This document shows, in pieces, positions 1-9,020 of a stretch of DNA of 52,325 nucleotides. The position numbers and the translations under genes are program-made. The notes beneath the pieces are model-generated. The model had not been told where the DNA came from. It did not search any database and saw nothing but the letters and a program-made list of their open reading frames with translations. Each line of letters starts with the position of its first letter. Positions within the stretch are counted from its first letter, which is position 1. Location: NCBI GenBank assembly GCA_949289345.1, contig CASENS010000105.1, forward strand, positions 1 to 52,325. Direction: 5' to 3'. Origin of the DNA: an uncultured Bacteroides sp. Lineage in GTDB: Bacteria; Bacteroidota; Bacteroidia; Bacteroidales; Bacteroidaceae.

Positions 1-96
1 ACCATTGATTGTAACTCGTCCCATGATGGGGACAATTCCGTTCTTTTCCTTACTGCCGTTCACGTAGAACAGCACCTTGAATGTGCTTCTTGCCAT
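1..96 (-). CDS. Tyrosine-type site-specific integrase, N-terminal fragment (cut by window edge)
   Basis: Reading the minus strand from the ATG at 96-94 gives about 32 residues beginning MARSTFKVLFYVNGSKEKNG, with no stop before the window edge. This opening matches the arm-type DNA-binding N-terminus common in Bacteroides conjugative-transposon and prophage integrases (tyrosine recombinases). The catalytic domain lies outside the window, so activity cannot be judged. A -7-like box (CAAAACTA on the plus strand, 116-123) sits just upstream on the minus strand. The gene is divergent from rbfA, which suggests the end of an integrated element lies at the left border. Family assignment is by recognition of the N-terminal sequence only. 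Confidence 0.7.
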   Translation of the reverse strand, partial: MARSTFKVLFYVNGSKEKNGIVPIMGRVTING

Positions 97-395
97 ACTC
101 GTTTCTTTTTGGTTGCAAAACTATAAATCAACGAGTTACCTATTGATAAGCAAAACTGCGCAGAACGCCGCAAAATGAAACAGGAACTGTTAAATCTGCA
201 CTTTCATCGGGTAATGATTAGGAAACCGTTCTTTTGCTTTAATCTGCTTTAAGACGGTTTTCAACTGTCTGCCCAACTTCTGCGTTTTCTTCTAACTCCC
301 TAATTATCAAATCCTGTTGCGTTAATCTGCTGCAATTCGGCGGATATTCCAGAGATTTTGCGTAAGTTTGCCGAATAATTATAATAAGTAGTGAT
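97..395. other. Divergent intergenic region between integrase fragment and rbfA
   Basis: No gene is seen in these 299 bases. They hold a -7-like box for the integrase (116-123, minus strand) and one for rbfA (TAAGTTTG at 363-370, plus strand). The middle part is rich in TCTGC and CTTT words without a clear repeat unit. If the integrase belongs to an integrated element, one of its attachment sites could lie here, but no duplicated core can be recognised from one end alone. Confidence 0.5.
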
Positions 396-731
396 ATGGA
401 AACAACCCGTCAGAATAAAATTGCCCGTTTGTTACAAAAGGAGCTGAGTGAAATTTTCCAGCAACAGACACGTAGCATGCATGGCGTATTGATATCGGTC
501 AGCACCGTGCGTATCAGCCCCGATTTGAGCGTGGCACGTGCTTACCTTAGCATTTTCCCTTCGGAGAAAAGTGCGGAACTGATAAAGAACATCAACGATA
601 ATATGAAGTCCATTCGTTACGAACTGGGTACACGGGTACGCTATCAATTGCGCATCATTCCCGAATTGAAATTTTTTGTAGACGACTCATTGGATTATCT
701 GGAGCACATTGACGAACTGCTTCATAAATAA
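396..731 (+). CDS. rbfA: Ribosome-binding factor A
   Basis: A 111-residue protein of normal RbfA length. RbfA binds the 30S subunit and helps mature the 5' end of 16S rRNA, especially in the cold. The family pattern is visible: an N-terminal helix (RQNKIARLLQKELSEIF), a strand with VSTVRISPDLSVARAYLSIF, and a C-terminal part with LRIIPELKFFVDDSLDYLEHI. The ATG at 396 is preceded by a plausible -7 box at 363-370. Only 8 bases separate its stop from the TTG start of the permease, so the two are probably co-transcribed. Confidence 0.93.
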   Translation: METTRQNKIARLLQKELSEIFQQQTRSMHGVLISVSTVRISPDLSVARAYLSIFPSEKSAELIKNINDNMKSIRYELGTRVRYQLRIIPELKFFVDDSLDYLEHIDELLHK

Positions 732-739
732 ACGGCCCG

Positions 740-1969
740 TTGAACCTCGCTTTTTACATAGCCCGCAGGTATCTTTTCTCCAAGAAGAAACACAATGCCG
801 TCAACATCATTTCGGGCATTTCAGTGTGCGGAGTGGCGTTGGCCACGTTGGCGATGGTGTGCACTCTGTCTGTGTTCAACGGTTTTCAGGACATGGTGGC
901 AGGCTTCTTTACGGCTTTCGACCCTGAGCTAAAGATAACGGTTCGTGAGGGGAAAGTGTTTCGCCCCGACACGGAAGCTTTGAAGCGCGTACATGCGCTA
1001 CCCGAAATAGACGTATGGTCCGAAACTTTGGAGGAAAACGCCATGGTACAGTATAAAGACCGTCAGCTGATGGCCGTTATCAAAGGTGTGGAGGACAACT
1101 TTGAACAACTTACTTCCATAGACAGCCTTCTGTATGGAGCCGGGCGTTTCGTCTTGAAAGATGATGTGGTGGAATATGGAATCCTGGGCATCGACTTGAT
1201 GTCTCAACTGGGTACCGGTATCCAGTTTGTTGACCCGTTGCAAGTGTATGCGCCTAAGCGGGATGTGCGGGTCAATCTTGCAAATCCGGCTGCGGCGTTC
1301 ACTCGTGAGTATTTGTTCTCGCCCGGTACCGTGTTTGTGGTCAACCAGGAAAAATACGATGCCCACTACATTGTTACTTCACTGGGCTTTGCGCGTCGGC
1401 TCTTTCACTATGACACTGAAGTTACCGCCATTGAACTGAAACTGAAGACGGGTTCGGATGTTTCGGCGGTGAAGAAGAAAATAGCCGCAATGTTGGGTGA
1501 GGAGTTTAAGGTGCAGGACCGTTACGAACAACAGGCGGATGTGTTTCGCATTATGGAGATAGAAAAGTTGATTTCCTATCTGTTTTTGACTTTTATTTTA
1601 GCGATAACCTGTTTCAATGTCATAGGCTCTCTTTCTATGCTCATCCTGGACAAACGTGAAGACGTGGATACCTTGCGTAATTTGGGGGCGGACGATCGTC
1701 TGATAGTTCGTATCTTTTTGTTCGAAGGCCGTCTGATTTCCGTATTTGGAGCGGTGGGGGGCATCTTGTTGGGGCTTCTGCTCTGCTTTGGTCAGCAACA
1801 ATTCGGTTTCATTAGTTTGGGGGAAGGGAACGGGGCTTTTCTGGTAGATGCCTATCCGGTCAGCGTGCACGTGATGGATGTGCTTATGGTGTTTGCTACC
1901 GTTCTTGTCGTAGGTTCCCTTTCCGTTTGGTATCCTGTCCATTATTTTAGCAAACGGTTGCTGAAGTGA
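740..1969 (+). CDS. FtsX/LolC-E family ABC transporter permease
   Basis: A 409-residue inner-membrane protein with the MacB/LolE layout: one membrane helix near residues 22-46, a large periplasmic domain of about 220 residues, then three helices near 276-300, 327-350 and 377-400. The FtsX signature region LDKREDVDTLRNLGAD lies between the second and third helices. By family it is the permease of a lipoprotein-releasing (Lol-like) or related mechanotransmission ABC transporter; no ATPase gene is adjacent. The start is TTG at 740, because no ATG lies upstream of the first membrane helix. It follows rbfA after 8 bases. Confidence 0.85.
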   Translation: MNLAFYIARRYLFSKKKHNAVNIISGISVCGVALATLAMVCTLSVFNGFQDMVAGFFTAFDPELKITVREGKVFRPDTEALKRVHALPEIDVWSETLEENAMVQYKDRQLMAVIKGVEDNFEQLTSIDSLLYGAGRFVLKDDVVEYGILGIDLMSQLGTGIQFVDPLQVYAPKRDVRVNLANPAAAFTREYLFSPGTVFVVNQEKYDAHYIVTSLGFARRLFHYDTEVTAIELKLKTGSDVSAVKKKIAAMLGEEFKVQDRYEQQADVFRIMEIEKLISYLFLTFILAITCFNVIGSLSMLILDKREDVDTLRNLGADDRLIVRIFLFEGRLISVFGAVGGILLGLLLCFGQQQFGFISLGEGNGAFLVDAYPVSVHVMDVLMVFATVLVVGSLSVWYPVHYFSKRLLK

Positions 1970-2091
1970 TAATCCGGTTAATCGGGGCGTCTTTGTACCT
2001 TGTCGGTTCTTTGCGGCTTGCCGGTTGAAGAGGATTTTCGGCTGATTTTAGCGGTTTTTAGCCGTTGATAATGCCTTTTGTCGGAAAGTCT

Positions 2092-2122
2092 TTTGTGTTT
2101 TCCGTAAAAAAAACTATATTTG
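2092..2122 (+). promoter_or_regulatory. Orphan Bacteroidales-type promoter
   Basis: TTTG at 2092-2095, a 19-base spacer, then TATATTTG at 2115-2122. This fits the Bacteroidales TTTG / TAnnTTTG promoter with the preferred spacing. No open reading frame follows: the first ATG (2130) opens only 10 codons. The transcript would start near 2129 and run into the inverted repeat at 2146-2208. Confidence 0.55.
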
Positions 2123-2128
2123 TACCGT

Positions 2129-2240
2129 AAATGCTCATCTTTATGGGCAAGAACTCTCTCTAAATAGCGTTTTTTCATGTATTATTGACTTGTTAATCCG
2201 TTCTTGCCTGCGAAGGTGGGAGCGGTTTTTCAGTTTTAAC
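2129..2240 (+). ncRNA. Candidate small RNA downstream of orphan promoter
   Basis: The segment begins about 7 bases after a well-matched -7 box and has no coding potential. GGCAAGAAC at 2146-2154 is perfectly complementary to GTTCTTGCC at 2200-2208, closing a 45-base loop; two G-U pairs can extend the stem outward. After the stem comes a GGTGGGAGCGGTTTTTC stretch ending in a T run near 2225-2230. A 6S-like or other Bacteroidales structured RNA is possible but I do not recognise the family. The exact ends are guesses. Confidence 0.3.
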
Positions 2241-2258
2241 ACGGTTCTGTAAAATGAA

Positions 2259-2346
2259 AAGCATACTGTCTTTTGCCTTGAAACATACTATCCTTTAGGT
2301 CAAAACATACTATCTTTTGCCCCAAAACATACCATCTTTTGTTTCA
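2259..2346 (+). repeat. Array A: four tandem 22-bp units
   Basis: Four units with exactly 22-bp spacing start at 2259, 2281, 2303 and 2325. The shared core is AAACATACTATCTTTTG, followed by five variable bases (units end CCTTG, GGTCA, CCCCA and TTTCA). The units are closely related to arrays at 28749-28836 and 39814-39901. Units 2 and 3 can pair partly (CAAAA with TTTTG, GG with CC). Confidence 0.85.
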
Positions 2347-2471
2347 TTGTCGGCAGGCTCTCTTATTATTTCGGGCCGGTCTGAAAATCCGGCTGTGAAT
2401 TGTTGATAGATATAATTATAAACTTACTTGTGCCGGTGGCCTGGCTGTCGTTGGTTATCCGTCCAGGTATT

Positions 2472-2540
2472 ATTGGATACTTTGGCGTTTATCCAATGAT
2501 ACTTCGCTATTTATCCTTGGATACTTTTGCAACCGTGTTT
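2472..2540 (+). repeat. Array B: three 22-bp-phased GATAC units with inverted repeat
   Basis: GATAC recurs at 2476, 2498 and 2520, exactly 22 bp apart, and ATCC recurs at 2491 and 2513. The first unit is also a hairpin: ATTGGATA (2472-2479), a 10-base loop, and TATCCAAT (2490-2497). The same TTGGATA-N10-TATCCAA design appears at 32819-32864. Confidence 0.7.
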
Positions 2541-2660
2541 TCGGACTGTCTGCCCCTTTGTCCTCATAGTTAAAGTGCCGTTTTCACAAGTGTCCGGAAA
2601 GCACTGCAAACAAGCGGATTAAGGGTGTTGAAAACTTGTTCGTGTTTTTTTGTGAAATCC

Positions 2661-2693
2661 TTGCGGGTTATCGGGGAGAAATGTGTACTTTTA
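2661..2693 (+). promoter_or_regulatory. Possible promoter of the division/cell-wall cluster
   Basis: TACTTTTA at 2686-2693 is close to the TAnnTTTG -7 box, about 28 bases before the rsmH ATG. A TTG at 2661-2663 is the nearest upstream element, at 22 bases, a little longer than usual. The match is weak and no other candidate is better placed. Confidence 0.35.
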
Positions 2694-2720
2694 CGCTCGA
2701 TTTCAAAAAAACGAACGTAC

Positions 2721-3656
2721 ATGAGCGCAGAAGAAACCATATACCATATTCCGGTCCTGCTGAAACCGAGTGTGGACGGCTTGAACATTCGTCCGGCCGG
2801 TGTCTATGTAGACGTTACTTTCGGGGGAGGCGGCCATTCGCGCGAAATCCTTTCCCGGCTGGGAACCGACGGGCGTTTGCTGAGTTTTGACCAGGATGAA
2901 GACGCCGAACGCAACGTCATGGACGACCCGCGTTTCACTTTTGTCCGTAGCAATTTTCGCTATCTGCACAACTTCCTCCGTTATTACGATGTGGAGCCGG
3001 TGGATGGCATCTTGGCAGACTTGGGCGTTTCTTCCCATCACTTTGACGATTGTGAACGCGGATTTTCATTCCGTTTCGAAGGGAATTTGGATATGCGTAT
3101 GAACAAACGGGCGGGCATGACGGCGGCCGATGTGGTCAATACGTACGATGAAGAGCGTTTGGCGGACTTGTTCTATCTGTATGGTGAATTGAAGAACAGC
3201 AGACGGTTGGCGGCCGCCCTTGTTAAAGCCCGCGGCTTCCGGAAAATTGAGACAATCAGTCAGTTTCTGGATGTGGTAAGTCCGCTTTTCGGGCGCGAGC
3301 GAGAGAAGAAGGATTTGGCCAAAGCTTTCCAAGCTTTGCGCATCGAAGTTAACCGGGAAATGGATGCGTTGAAAGAGATGCTGCAAGCCGCTATACGGGC
3401 ATTGCGTCCGGGAGGAAGGCTGGTGGTCATCACTTATCACTCGTTGGAGGATCGGATGGTGAAAAACATCATAAAGGCCGGCAACGTGAATGGGAAAGTG
3501 GAGCAGGATTTTTATGGACATGTACAGACGCCGCTTAAGGCGGTGAACAACAAGGTCATCGTGCCCGATGAAGAAGAGTTGGAACGTAATCCGCGTTCGC
3601 GTAGCGCCAAATTGAGAATAGCGGAAAAAATAGGAGGGACAGGGAATGGAAAATAA
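2721..3656 (+). CDS. rsmH: 16S rRNA (cytosine1402-N4)-methyltransferase
   Basis: RsmH (MraW) methylates N4 of C1402 in the 30S decoding centre using SAM. With the ATG at 2721 the protein is 311 residues, the usual length; the longer frame from 2625 adds a non-conserved leader and is less likely. Visible family motifs are DVTFGGGGHS (31-40) for SAM binding, LADLGVSSHHFDD near 98-110, and a C-terminal VVITYHSLEDRMVK block. It opens the division/cell-wall cluster, and its 3' end overlaps ftsL by 11 bases. Confidence 0.95.
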   Translation: MSAEETIYHIPVLLKPSVDGLNIRPAGVYVDVTFGGGGHSREILSRLGTDGRLLSFDQDEDAERNVMDDPRFTFVRSNFRYLHNFLRYYDVEPVDGILADLGVSSHHFDDCERGFSFRFEGNLDMRMNKRAGMTAADVVNTYDEERLADLFYLYGELKNSRRLAAALVKARGFRKIETISQFLDVVSPLFGREREKKDLAKAFQALRIEVNREMDALKEMLQAAIRALRPGGRLVVITYHSLEDRMVKNIIKAGNVNGKVEQDFYGHVQTPLKAVNNKVIVPDEEELERNPRSRSAKLRIAEKIGGTGNGK

Positions 3657-3999
3657 GCAAAATGATGCCCCGGGCAAGGAAAAGTCTATAAAGCGTACCT
3701 CGTGGAAAAGTGTCATCGGAGGTGATGTCCTGGCAACGGATTTCTTCCGCCGTCAGACCAAGCTGTTGGTGCTGATTATGACACTTATTATCTTCTATAT
3801 CCATAACCGCTATGCGTGCCAGCAGCAGCTGATTGAGATTGACCGGCTGAAAAAGGAACTGACAGACATCAAATACGACGCCTTGACGCGCAATTCGGAA
3901 TTGATGGAACGCAGTCGCCAGTCGCATATTGAAGAATATATATCGACCCGTGAAAGTGAGCTGCAGACGGCTACTCAGCCTCCGTATGTGATAAAATGA
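3646..3999 (+). CDS. ftsL: FtsL-like cell-division protein
   Basis: A 117-residue bitopic protein with a basic cytoplasmic N-terminus, one membrane helix near residues 38-55, and a predicted coiled coil near 58-90 (heptad-like QQQLIEIDRLKKELTDIK). Size, topology and position between rsmH and the division transpeptidase are those of the Bacteroidetes FtsL-like family, which joins FtsB and FtsQ in the divisome. Sequence similarity to proteobacterial FtsL is not visible, as is usual for this fast-evolving protein. It overlaps rsmH by 11 bases. Confidence 0.8.
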   Translation: MENKQNDAPGKEKSIKRTSWKSVIGGDVLATDFFRRQTKLLVLIMTLIIFYIHNRYACQQQLIEIDRLKKELTDIKYDALTRNSELMERSRQSHIEEYISTRESELQTATQPPYVIK

Positions 4000-4071
4000 A
4001 GTGAAAAAGAGGAAAACGTGGATTTTGTAAGGGCGAACTAATTTGTAAATCGTTAAATCGTGAATGTATAG

Positions 4072-6192
4072 ATGGCAGTAAATAAAAAAAATATAATGAC
4101 CCGTTACTTCTTCGTCGTGTTGTTGCTGTCGCTGGTGGGCATCGCCATCGTCGTGAAAGCGGGCGTCATCATGTTTGCCGAACAACAATACTGGAAGGAT
4201 GTGGCCGACCGCTTTGTGCGTGAAGGCGTGCCGGTAAAGCCTAACCGGGGCAATATCCTGTCGGCCGATGGGAAACTGATGGCCAGCTCACTGCCCGAAT
4301 ACCGCATCTACATGGACTTTAAGGCTGGAGGCTATAAAAAAGACACCATGCTGATGAACCATCTGACGGAGATTTGTGAAGGACTGCACCGGATATTTCC
4401 CGACCGTAGCGCGGCCTGGTTTAAGGCTCACTTGCTGAAAGGACGTAAAAAGGGTAGCCAGAACTACCTGATATATCCCAAACGCATTTCATACATTCAG
4501 TATAAGGAAGCTAAGCGGTTGCCGGTATTCAACCTGAATAAGTACCGGGGGGGATTTCACGAACTGGCTTATAACCAACGTAAAAAGCCATTTGGATCCT
4601 TGGCCGAACGTACGCTGGGGGATGTGTACGCGGATGCTGCCCAAGGGGCGAAGAATGGCATTGAACTGGCTTTTGATACCTTGCTGAAAGGGCAGGAAGG
4701 CATCACACATCGCCAAAAAGTGATGAATAAGTATCTGAACATTGTGGACAAACCGCCCGTAGACGGATGCGACATCATTACGACCATTGACGTCGACATG
4801 CAGGACATCTGTGAAAAAGCACTGATGGATAAACTGAAGGAATTGCAGGCTGTATGGGGGGTGGCGGTGCTGATGGATGTGCAGACAGGAGATGTAAAGG
4901 CGATTGTCAACCTCTCGCGTTGTGCGGATGGTAACTATCGCGAACGGCAGAACCTTGCCATCAACGCCTTGATGGAGCCCGGTTCCACTTTTAAGACGGC
5001 TTCTATCATGGTTGCCTTGGAAGACGGCAAAATAACGCCCCACACAACTGTAGATACAGGCAATGGCGTGATGAAGATGCACGGTAGCCTGATGCGGGAT
5101 CATAATTGGTATCGTGGCGGTTATGGATTGATTGATGTCACTCGCATCATTGAGGTCTCGTCCAATATTGGCGTGTCATACCTCATTGACCAGAACTATA
5201 AAGATAACCCGCAAAAATTTATAGACGGACTGCGGCGCATGAGCATTGACCAGCCGTTGCATCTGCAAATACCGGGTGAAGGAAAGCCTTACATAAAAAA
5301 CGCCGATGACCCCAGTTTCTGGCACACCAGCTTGCCGTGGATGAGCATCGGATACGAGGTGCAGCTGCCACCCATCAATGTGCTGACATTTTACAATGCC
5401 ATCGCCAACAATGGTACAATGGTGAAGCCGCGTTTCGTGACTCGTGCCTTGAAGGATGGTGAGACGGTGGAAGAGTTCCCCGTAGAGGTCATCAATCCCA
5501 AGATTTGTTCTGATAAAACTTTGGCGGAGATGCGGACCATCCTGCAACGGGTCGTAAGTCATGGCTTGGCCAAACCTGCCGGAAGTAAGCAGTTCCATGT
5601 CTCGGGTAAGACCGGAACGGCGCAAGTGGCCGGGGTGGGAGGATACAAAACAGGGAAACGCAACCATTTAGTCAGCTTCTGCGGCTATTTCCCTTCGGAA
5701 GCGCCTAAATACAGTTGCATTGTATCCATACAGATTGACCGGGGCGTACCTTCGGGAGGAGGCATGGCGGGCAGTGTGTTTGGCAAAATTGCCGAACGGG
5801 TTTATGCGAAAGACTTGCGGCTGGATTTGGCGAATGCCATTGACAGCACAACGAATGTCATTCCTTCCGTGAAAACGGGAAATCTGAATGAAACGTTGCT
5901 GGTGTTGGACGAGTTGGACATACCTGTCCTGCAGGACTTTCACAAGTCAAAGGATAAAAACCTGTGGGGACATGCAGGGCAAACGCCTGATGGCGTGGTT
6001 CTACAAGAAAAGGATTTTGCGGCGAATCTTGTTCCCAGTGTGATAGGCATGGGGGCCAAAGATGCTGTTTACCTGTTGGAAAGCCAGGGACTGCGTGTGC
6101 GGCTCAGCGGTGTAGGCAAGGTACGACGGCAATCCATTGCGGCAGGAAACCGACTGGTAAAAGGACAAACCATCAGTTTGCAGCTGCGTTAA
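4072..6192 (+). CDS. ftsI: Division-specific penicillin-binding protein (FtsI/PBP3) with PASTA domain
   Basis: A 706-residue class B PBP that cross-links septal peptidoglycan. It has a short cytoplasmic tail, one membrane helix (about 11-33), a PBP dimer-type domain, and a transpeptidase domain with all three active-site motifs: S305-T-F-K308, S363-S-N365 and K513-T-G-T516. The last 70 residues (VPSVIGMGAKDAVYLLESQGL and following) form one PASTA repeat, common in Bacteroidetes FtsI. The ATG at 4072 is used; an ATG eight codons later is also possible. It lies between ftsL and murE in the same transcription unit. Confidence 0.95.
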   Translation: MAVNKKNIMTRYFFVVLLLSLVGIAIVVKAGVIMFAEQQYWKDVADRFVREGVPVKPNRGNILSADGKLMASSLPEYRIYMDFKAGGYKKDTMLMNHLTEICEGLHRIFPDRSAAWFKAHLLKGRKKGSQNYLIYPKRISYIQYKEAKRLPVFNLNKYRGGFHELAYNQRKKPFGSLAERTLGDVYADAAQGAKNGIELAFDTLLKGQEGITHRQKVMNKYLNIVDKPPVDGCDIITTIDVDMQDICEKALMDKLKELQAVWGVAVLMDVQTGDVKAIVNLSRCADGNYRERQNLAINALMEPGSTFKTASIMVALEDGKITPHTTVDTGNGVMKMHGSLMRDHNWYRGGYGLIDVTRIIEVSSNIGVSYLIDQNYKDNPQKFIDGLRRMSIDQPLHLQIPGEGKPYIKNADDPSFWHTSLPWMSIGYEVQLPPINVLTFYNAIANNGTMVKPRFVTRALKDGETVEEFPVEVINPKICSDKTLAEMRTILQRVVSHGLAKPAGSKQFHVSGKTGTAQVAGVGGYKTGKRNHLVSFCGYFPSEAPKYSCIVSIQIDRGVPSGGGMAGSVFGKIAERVYAKDLRLDLANAIDSTTNVIPSVKTGNLNETLLVLDELDIPVLQDFHKSKDKNLWGHAGQTPDGVVLQEKDFAANLVPSVIGMGAKDAVYLLESQGLRVRLSGVGKVRRQSIAAGNRLVKGQTISLQLR

Positions 6193-6220
6193 ATATTAGA
6201 GGGTATAAATTGTGAGATAT

Positions 6221-7702
6221 ATGATACTGAATGAACTATTGAAAGCTATACAGCCGGTGCAGGTCATCGGGGATACGGACGTTGAGATAACCGGTGTCAA
6301 CATAGACTCCCGCCAAGTGGAAAACGGCAATTTGTTTATGGCTATGCGGGGCACGCAAACCGACGGGCATGCTTACATCTCCGCTGCCATCGGAAAAGGT
6401 GCGGGAGCCATCCTGTGTGAGGATCTTCCGGAACAATTGCAGAACGGTGTAACCTACATACAGGTGAAGGATTGTGAGGACGCCGTTGGCAAAGTGGCGA
6501 CCACCTTTTACGGTAATCCTACTTCGAAAATGAAACTGGTGGGCGTGACAGGTACTAACGGAAAAACCACTGTCGCCACCCTATTATATCATGTGTTCAG
6601 CTATTTTGGTTATAAGGTCGGGCTGATATCTACGGTCTGCAACTACATAGGCAATCAGCCTGTTCCCACCGAACACACTACGCCCGATCCCATTACGCTA
6701 AATCGCTTGTTGGGGCAAATGGCTGATGCTGGTTGTAAGTATGCCTTCATGGAAGTGAGTTCGCACTCTATCGTACAGAAACGTATCAGCGGGTTGCATT
6801 TTGCCGGAGGCATCTTCACAAACTTGACGAGAGACCACTTGGACTATCATAAAACCGTAGAGAATTATTTGCGTGCCAAGAAGAAATTTTTCGATGATTT
6901 GCCTAAGAGCGCCTTCTGTTTGACCAATCTGGATGATAAGAACGGAATGGTGATGACTCAAAACACCCGTGCGAAGGTATGCACATATTCATTGCGCAGC
7001 CTGGCGGATTTTAAGGGACGTGTGCTGGAGTCTCACTTTGAGGGCATGTTGCTCGACATTAATCACCATGAAGTCGCTGTGCAGTTCATCGGGCGCTTTA
7101 ACGCTTCCAACCTCCTGGCCGTGTTTGGCGCGGCAGTGCTTTTAGGCAAAAAGGAAGAGGACGTCTTGGTCGCTCTCAGCACTTTGCATCCGGTAGCGGG
7201 ACGTTTGGATACCGTCCGTTCGCCGGAAGGTTTTACGGTCGTCATTGATTATGCCCACACGCCCGATGCGCTGACAAATGTACTGAACGCCATTCACGGC
7301 GTGTTGGAAGGCAGAGGGAAAGTAATCACCGTCGTTGGGGCTGGTGGTAACCGTGATAAAGGCAAACGCCCTCTGATGGCTAAGGAGGCCGCACGCCAGA
7401 GTGACCGCCTTATCATCACCAGTGACAATCCCCGCTTTGAGGAACCGCAGGACATCATGAATGATATGTTGGCCGGACTTGATAACAATGATATGCGGAA
7501 GACATTGAGCATTGCCGACCGTCGCGAAGCCATCCGGACTGCCTGTATGCTGGCTGGGAAAGGGGATGTGGTGCTTGTTGCCGGCAAGGGGCACGAAAAC
7601 TATCAGGAAATAAAAGGAGTGAAACATCACTTCGATGATAAAGAAGAAGTTATCGCATTTACTGAGAACCAAATGTCAAGTGCATGTAAAGACGGTGAAT
7701 GA
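6221..7702 (+). CDS. murE: UDP-MurNAc-L-Ala-D-Glu:meso-DAP ligase
   Basis: Adds the third stem-peptide residue to the peptidoglycan precursor in the cytoplasm, using ATP. The product is 493 residues from the ATG at 6221; a GTG at 6212 would add three. The ATP-binding motif GTNGKTT is at about 111-117. The substrate-specificity motif D402-N-P-R405 marks meso-diaminopimelate rather than lysine as the amino acid added, in keeping with Bacteroidales wall chemistry. It sits between ftsI and mraY. Confidence 0.96.
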   Translation: MILNELLKAIQPVQVIGDTDVEITGVNIDSRQVENGNLFMAMRGTQTDGHAYISAAIGKGAGAILCEDLPEQLQNGVTYIQVKDCEDAVGKVATTFYGNPTSKMKLVGVTGTNGKTTVATLLYHVFSYFGYKVGLISTVCNYIGNQPVPTEHTTPDPITLNRLLGQMADAGCKYAFMEVSSHSIVQKRISGLHFAGGIFTNLTRDHLDYHKTVENYLRAKKKFFDDLPKSAFCLTNLDDKNGMVMTQNTRAKVCTYSLRSLADFKGRVLESHFEGMLLDINHHEVAVQFIGRFNASNLLAVFGAAVLLGKKEEDVLVALSTLHPVAGRLDTVRSPEGFTVVIDYAHTPDALTNVLNAIHGVLEGRGKVITVVGAGGNRDKGKRPLMAKEAARQSDRLIITSDNPRFEEPQDIMNDMLAGLDNNDMRKTLSIADRREAIRTACMLAGKGDVVLVAGKGHENYQEIKGVKHHFDDKEEVIAFTENQMSSACKDGE

Positions 7703-7728
7703 TAAATTGTAAATTGTAAGTTAAAAAG

Positions 7729-8997
7729 ATGTTGTATTATTTATTCCGTTGGCTCGACCAATTCGATTTTCCGGGTGCGGGTATGTTTGCCTACACTTCT
7801 TTCCGGGCACTGATGGCCGTCATCCTGGCGTTGCTCATTTCAACGATATGGGGTGACCGCTTTATCCGTTTGCTGAAGCGGAAACAAATCACGGAGACTC
7901 AGCGCGACGCCTCTGTCGATCCCTTTGGCGTGAACAAGACGGGCGTGCCGAGCATGGGGGGAGTCATCATAATTTTTGCCACCTTGTTGCCCTGTCTGTT
8001 GCTGGGACGGCTGGGCAACATCTATATGATACTGATGCTCATCACTACCGTATGGCTCGGTTCGTTGGGCTTTGCCGATGATTACATCAAAATATTCAAG
8101 CGCGACAAGGAAGGATTGCATGGCAAGTTCAAAATTATCGGGCAAGTGGGGCTGGGACTGATTGTAGGCTTGACTTTGTACCTCAGCCCGCAAGTTGTCA
8201 TTCGTGAAAACATTGAGGTGGAGCAGCCCGACGGACAGACGGAAGTGGTGCATGCTGCCAAGGAAATAAAAGCCACGCAGACTACCATTCCTTTTTTTAA
8301 AAGCAACAATCTGGATTATGCCGACATGATGGGCTTCCTGGGAGAGCATGCGCAGACGGCCGGCTGGATACTTTTTGTGCTGGTCACCATCTTTGTGGTG
8401 ACAGCGGTGAGCAACGGAGCCAACTTGAATGACGGCATGGACGGCATGGCTGCAGGCAACTCGGCCATCATGGGTGTCACGCTTGGTATACTGGCCTACG
8501 TGTCCAGTCACATCGAGTATGCAGGTTATCTTAACATCATGTACATACCCGGTTCGCAGGAATTGGTAGTCTTCGTATGTGCTTTCATTGGGGCGCTTAT
8601 CGGGTTCCTGTGGTACAATGCTTATCCGGCACAGGTGTTCATGGGTGATACGGGCAGTCTCACTATTGGCGGTATCATTGCTGTGCTGGCCATCATCATC
8701 CACAAGGAACTGCTGATACCGATACTATGCGGGGTGTTTCTGGTGGAGAACCTTTCGGTCATCCTGCAACGGGTTTACTATAAAATGGGGAAACGTCGTG
8801 GAGTGAAGCAACGCCTTTTCAAGCGGACGCCCATACACGACCACTTCCGGACTGGTATGAACTTGGTGGAACCGGGCTGCCGGGTGGTGTTTACGAAGCC
8901 TGACCAGCTGTTCCACGAGTCTAAGATAACTGTACGTTTCTGGATTGTAACCATTATTCTGGCTGCAATTACTATTATAACATTGAAAATCAGATAA
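7729..8997 (+). CDS. mraY: Phospho-MurNAc-pentapeptide translocase
   Basis: MraY transfers phospho-MurNAc-pentapeptide from UDP to undecaprenyl phosphate, making lipid I at the inner face of the membrane. The 422-residue product has about ten membrane helices and the conserved signatures GFADDYIKIFKRDKEGL, NLNDGMDGMAAG and the TPIHDHFR histidine loop. The length, longer than the roughly 360 residues of proteobacterial MraY, reflects an insertion around residues 160-200 (VIRENIEVEQPDGQTEVVH region), usual in Bacteroidetes. It lies 26 bases after murE and 23 before murD. Confidence 0.96.
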   Translation: MLYYLFRWLDQFDFPGAGMFAYTSFRALMAVILALLISTIWGDRFIRLLKRKQITETQRDASVDPFGVNKTGVPSMGGVIIIFATLLPCLLLGRLGNIYMILMLITTVWLGSLGFADDYIKIFKRDKEGLHGKFKIIGQVGLGLIVGLTLYLSPQVVIRENIEVEQPDGQTEVVHAAKEIKATQTTIPFFKSNNLDYADMMGFLGEHAQTAGWILFVLVTIFVVTAVSNGANLNDGMDGMAAGNSAIMGVTLGILAYVSSHIEYAGYLNIMYIPGSQELVVFVCAFIGALIGFLWYNAYPAQVFMGDTGSLTIGGIIAVLAIIIHKELLIPILCGVFLVENLSVILQRVYYKMGKRRGVKQRLFKRTPIHDHFRTGMNLVEPGCRVVFTKPDQLFHESKITVRFWIVTIILAAITIITLKIR

Positions 8998-9020
8998 AAG
9001 AACTCATAAATAGATATAGG

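Larger units (their letters stand above)
1970..2720. other. Long gene-free region with orphan promoter and two 22-bp repeat arrays
   Basis: About 750 bases separate the permease from rsmH and hold no convincing gene. From left to right: a run rich in GCGGTTTTTAGCCG-like words, a well-matched promoter (2092-2122), a segment with a long-range 9-bp inverted repeat (2146-2208), a four-unit 22-bp array (2259-2346), a second array of three 22-bp units (2475-2540), and a weak promoter before rsmH (2661-2693). The mraZ gene that often precedes rsmH is absent here. Confidence 0.6.

Noticed and set aside
1978-2178. 66-codon minus-strand frame in the long gap before rsmH
   Set aside because: Basic, low-complexity product with no family features, and it runs against the orphan promoter; not better than chance.
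2259-2346. CRISPR array
   Set aside because: Units are directly tandem with no unique spacers, the period is only 22 bp, and no cas genes are in the window.
2625-2720. Extended N-terminus for rsmH
   Set aside because: The extra 32 residues are not RsmH-like and would cover the likely promoter; the ATG at 2721 gives the family's usual start.
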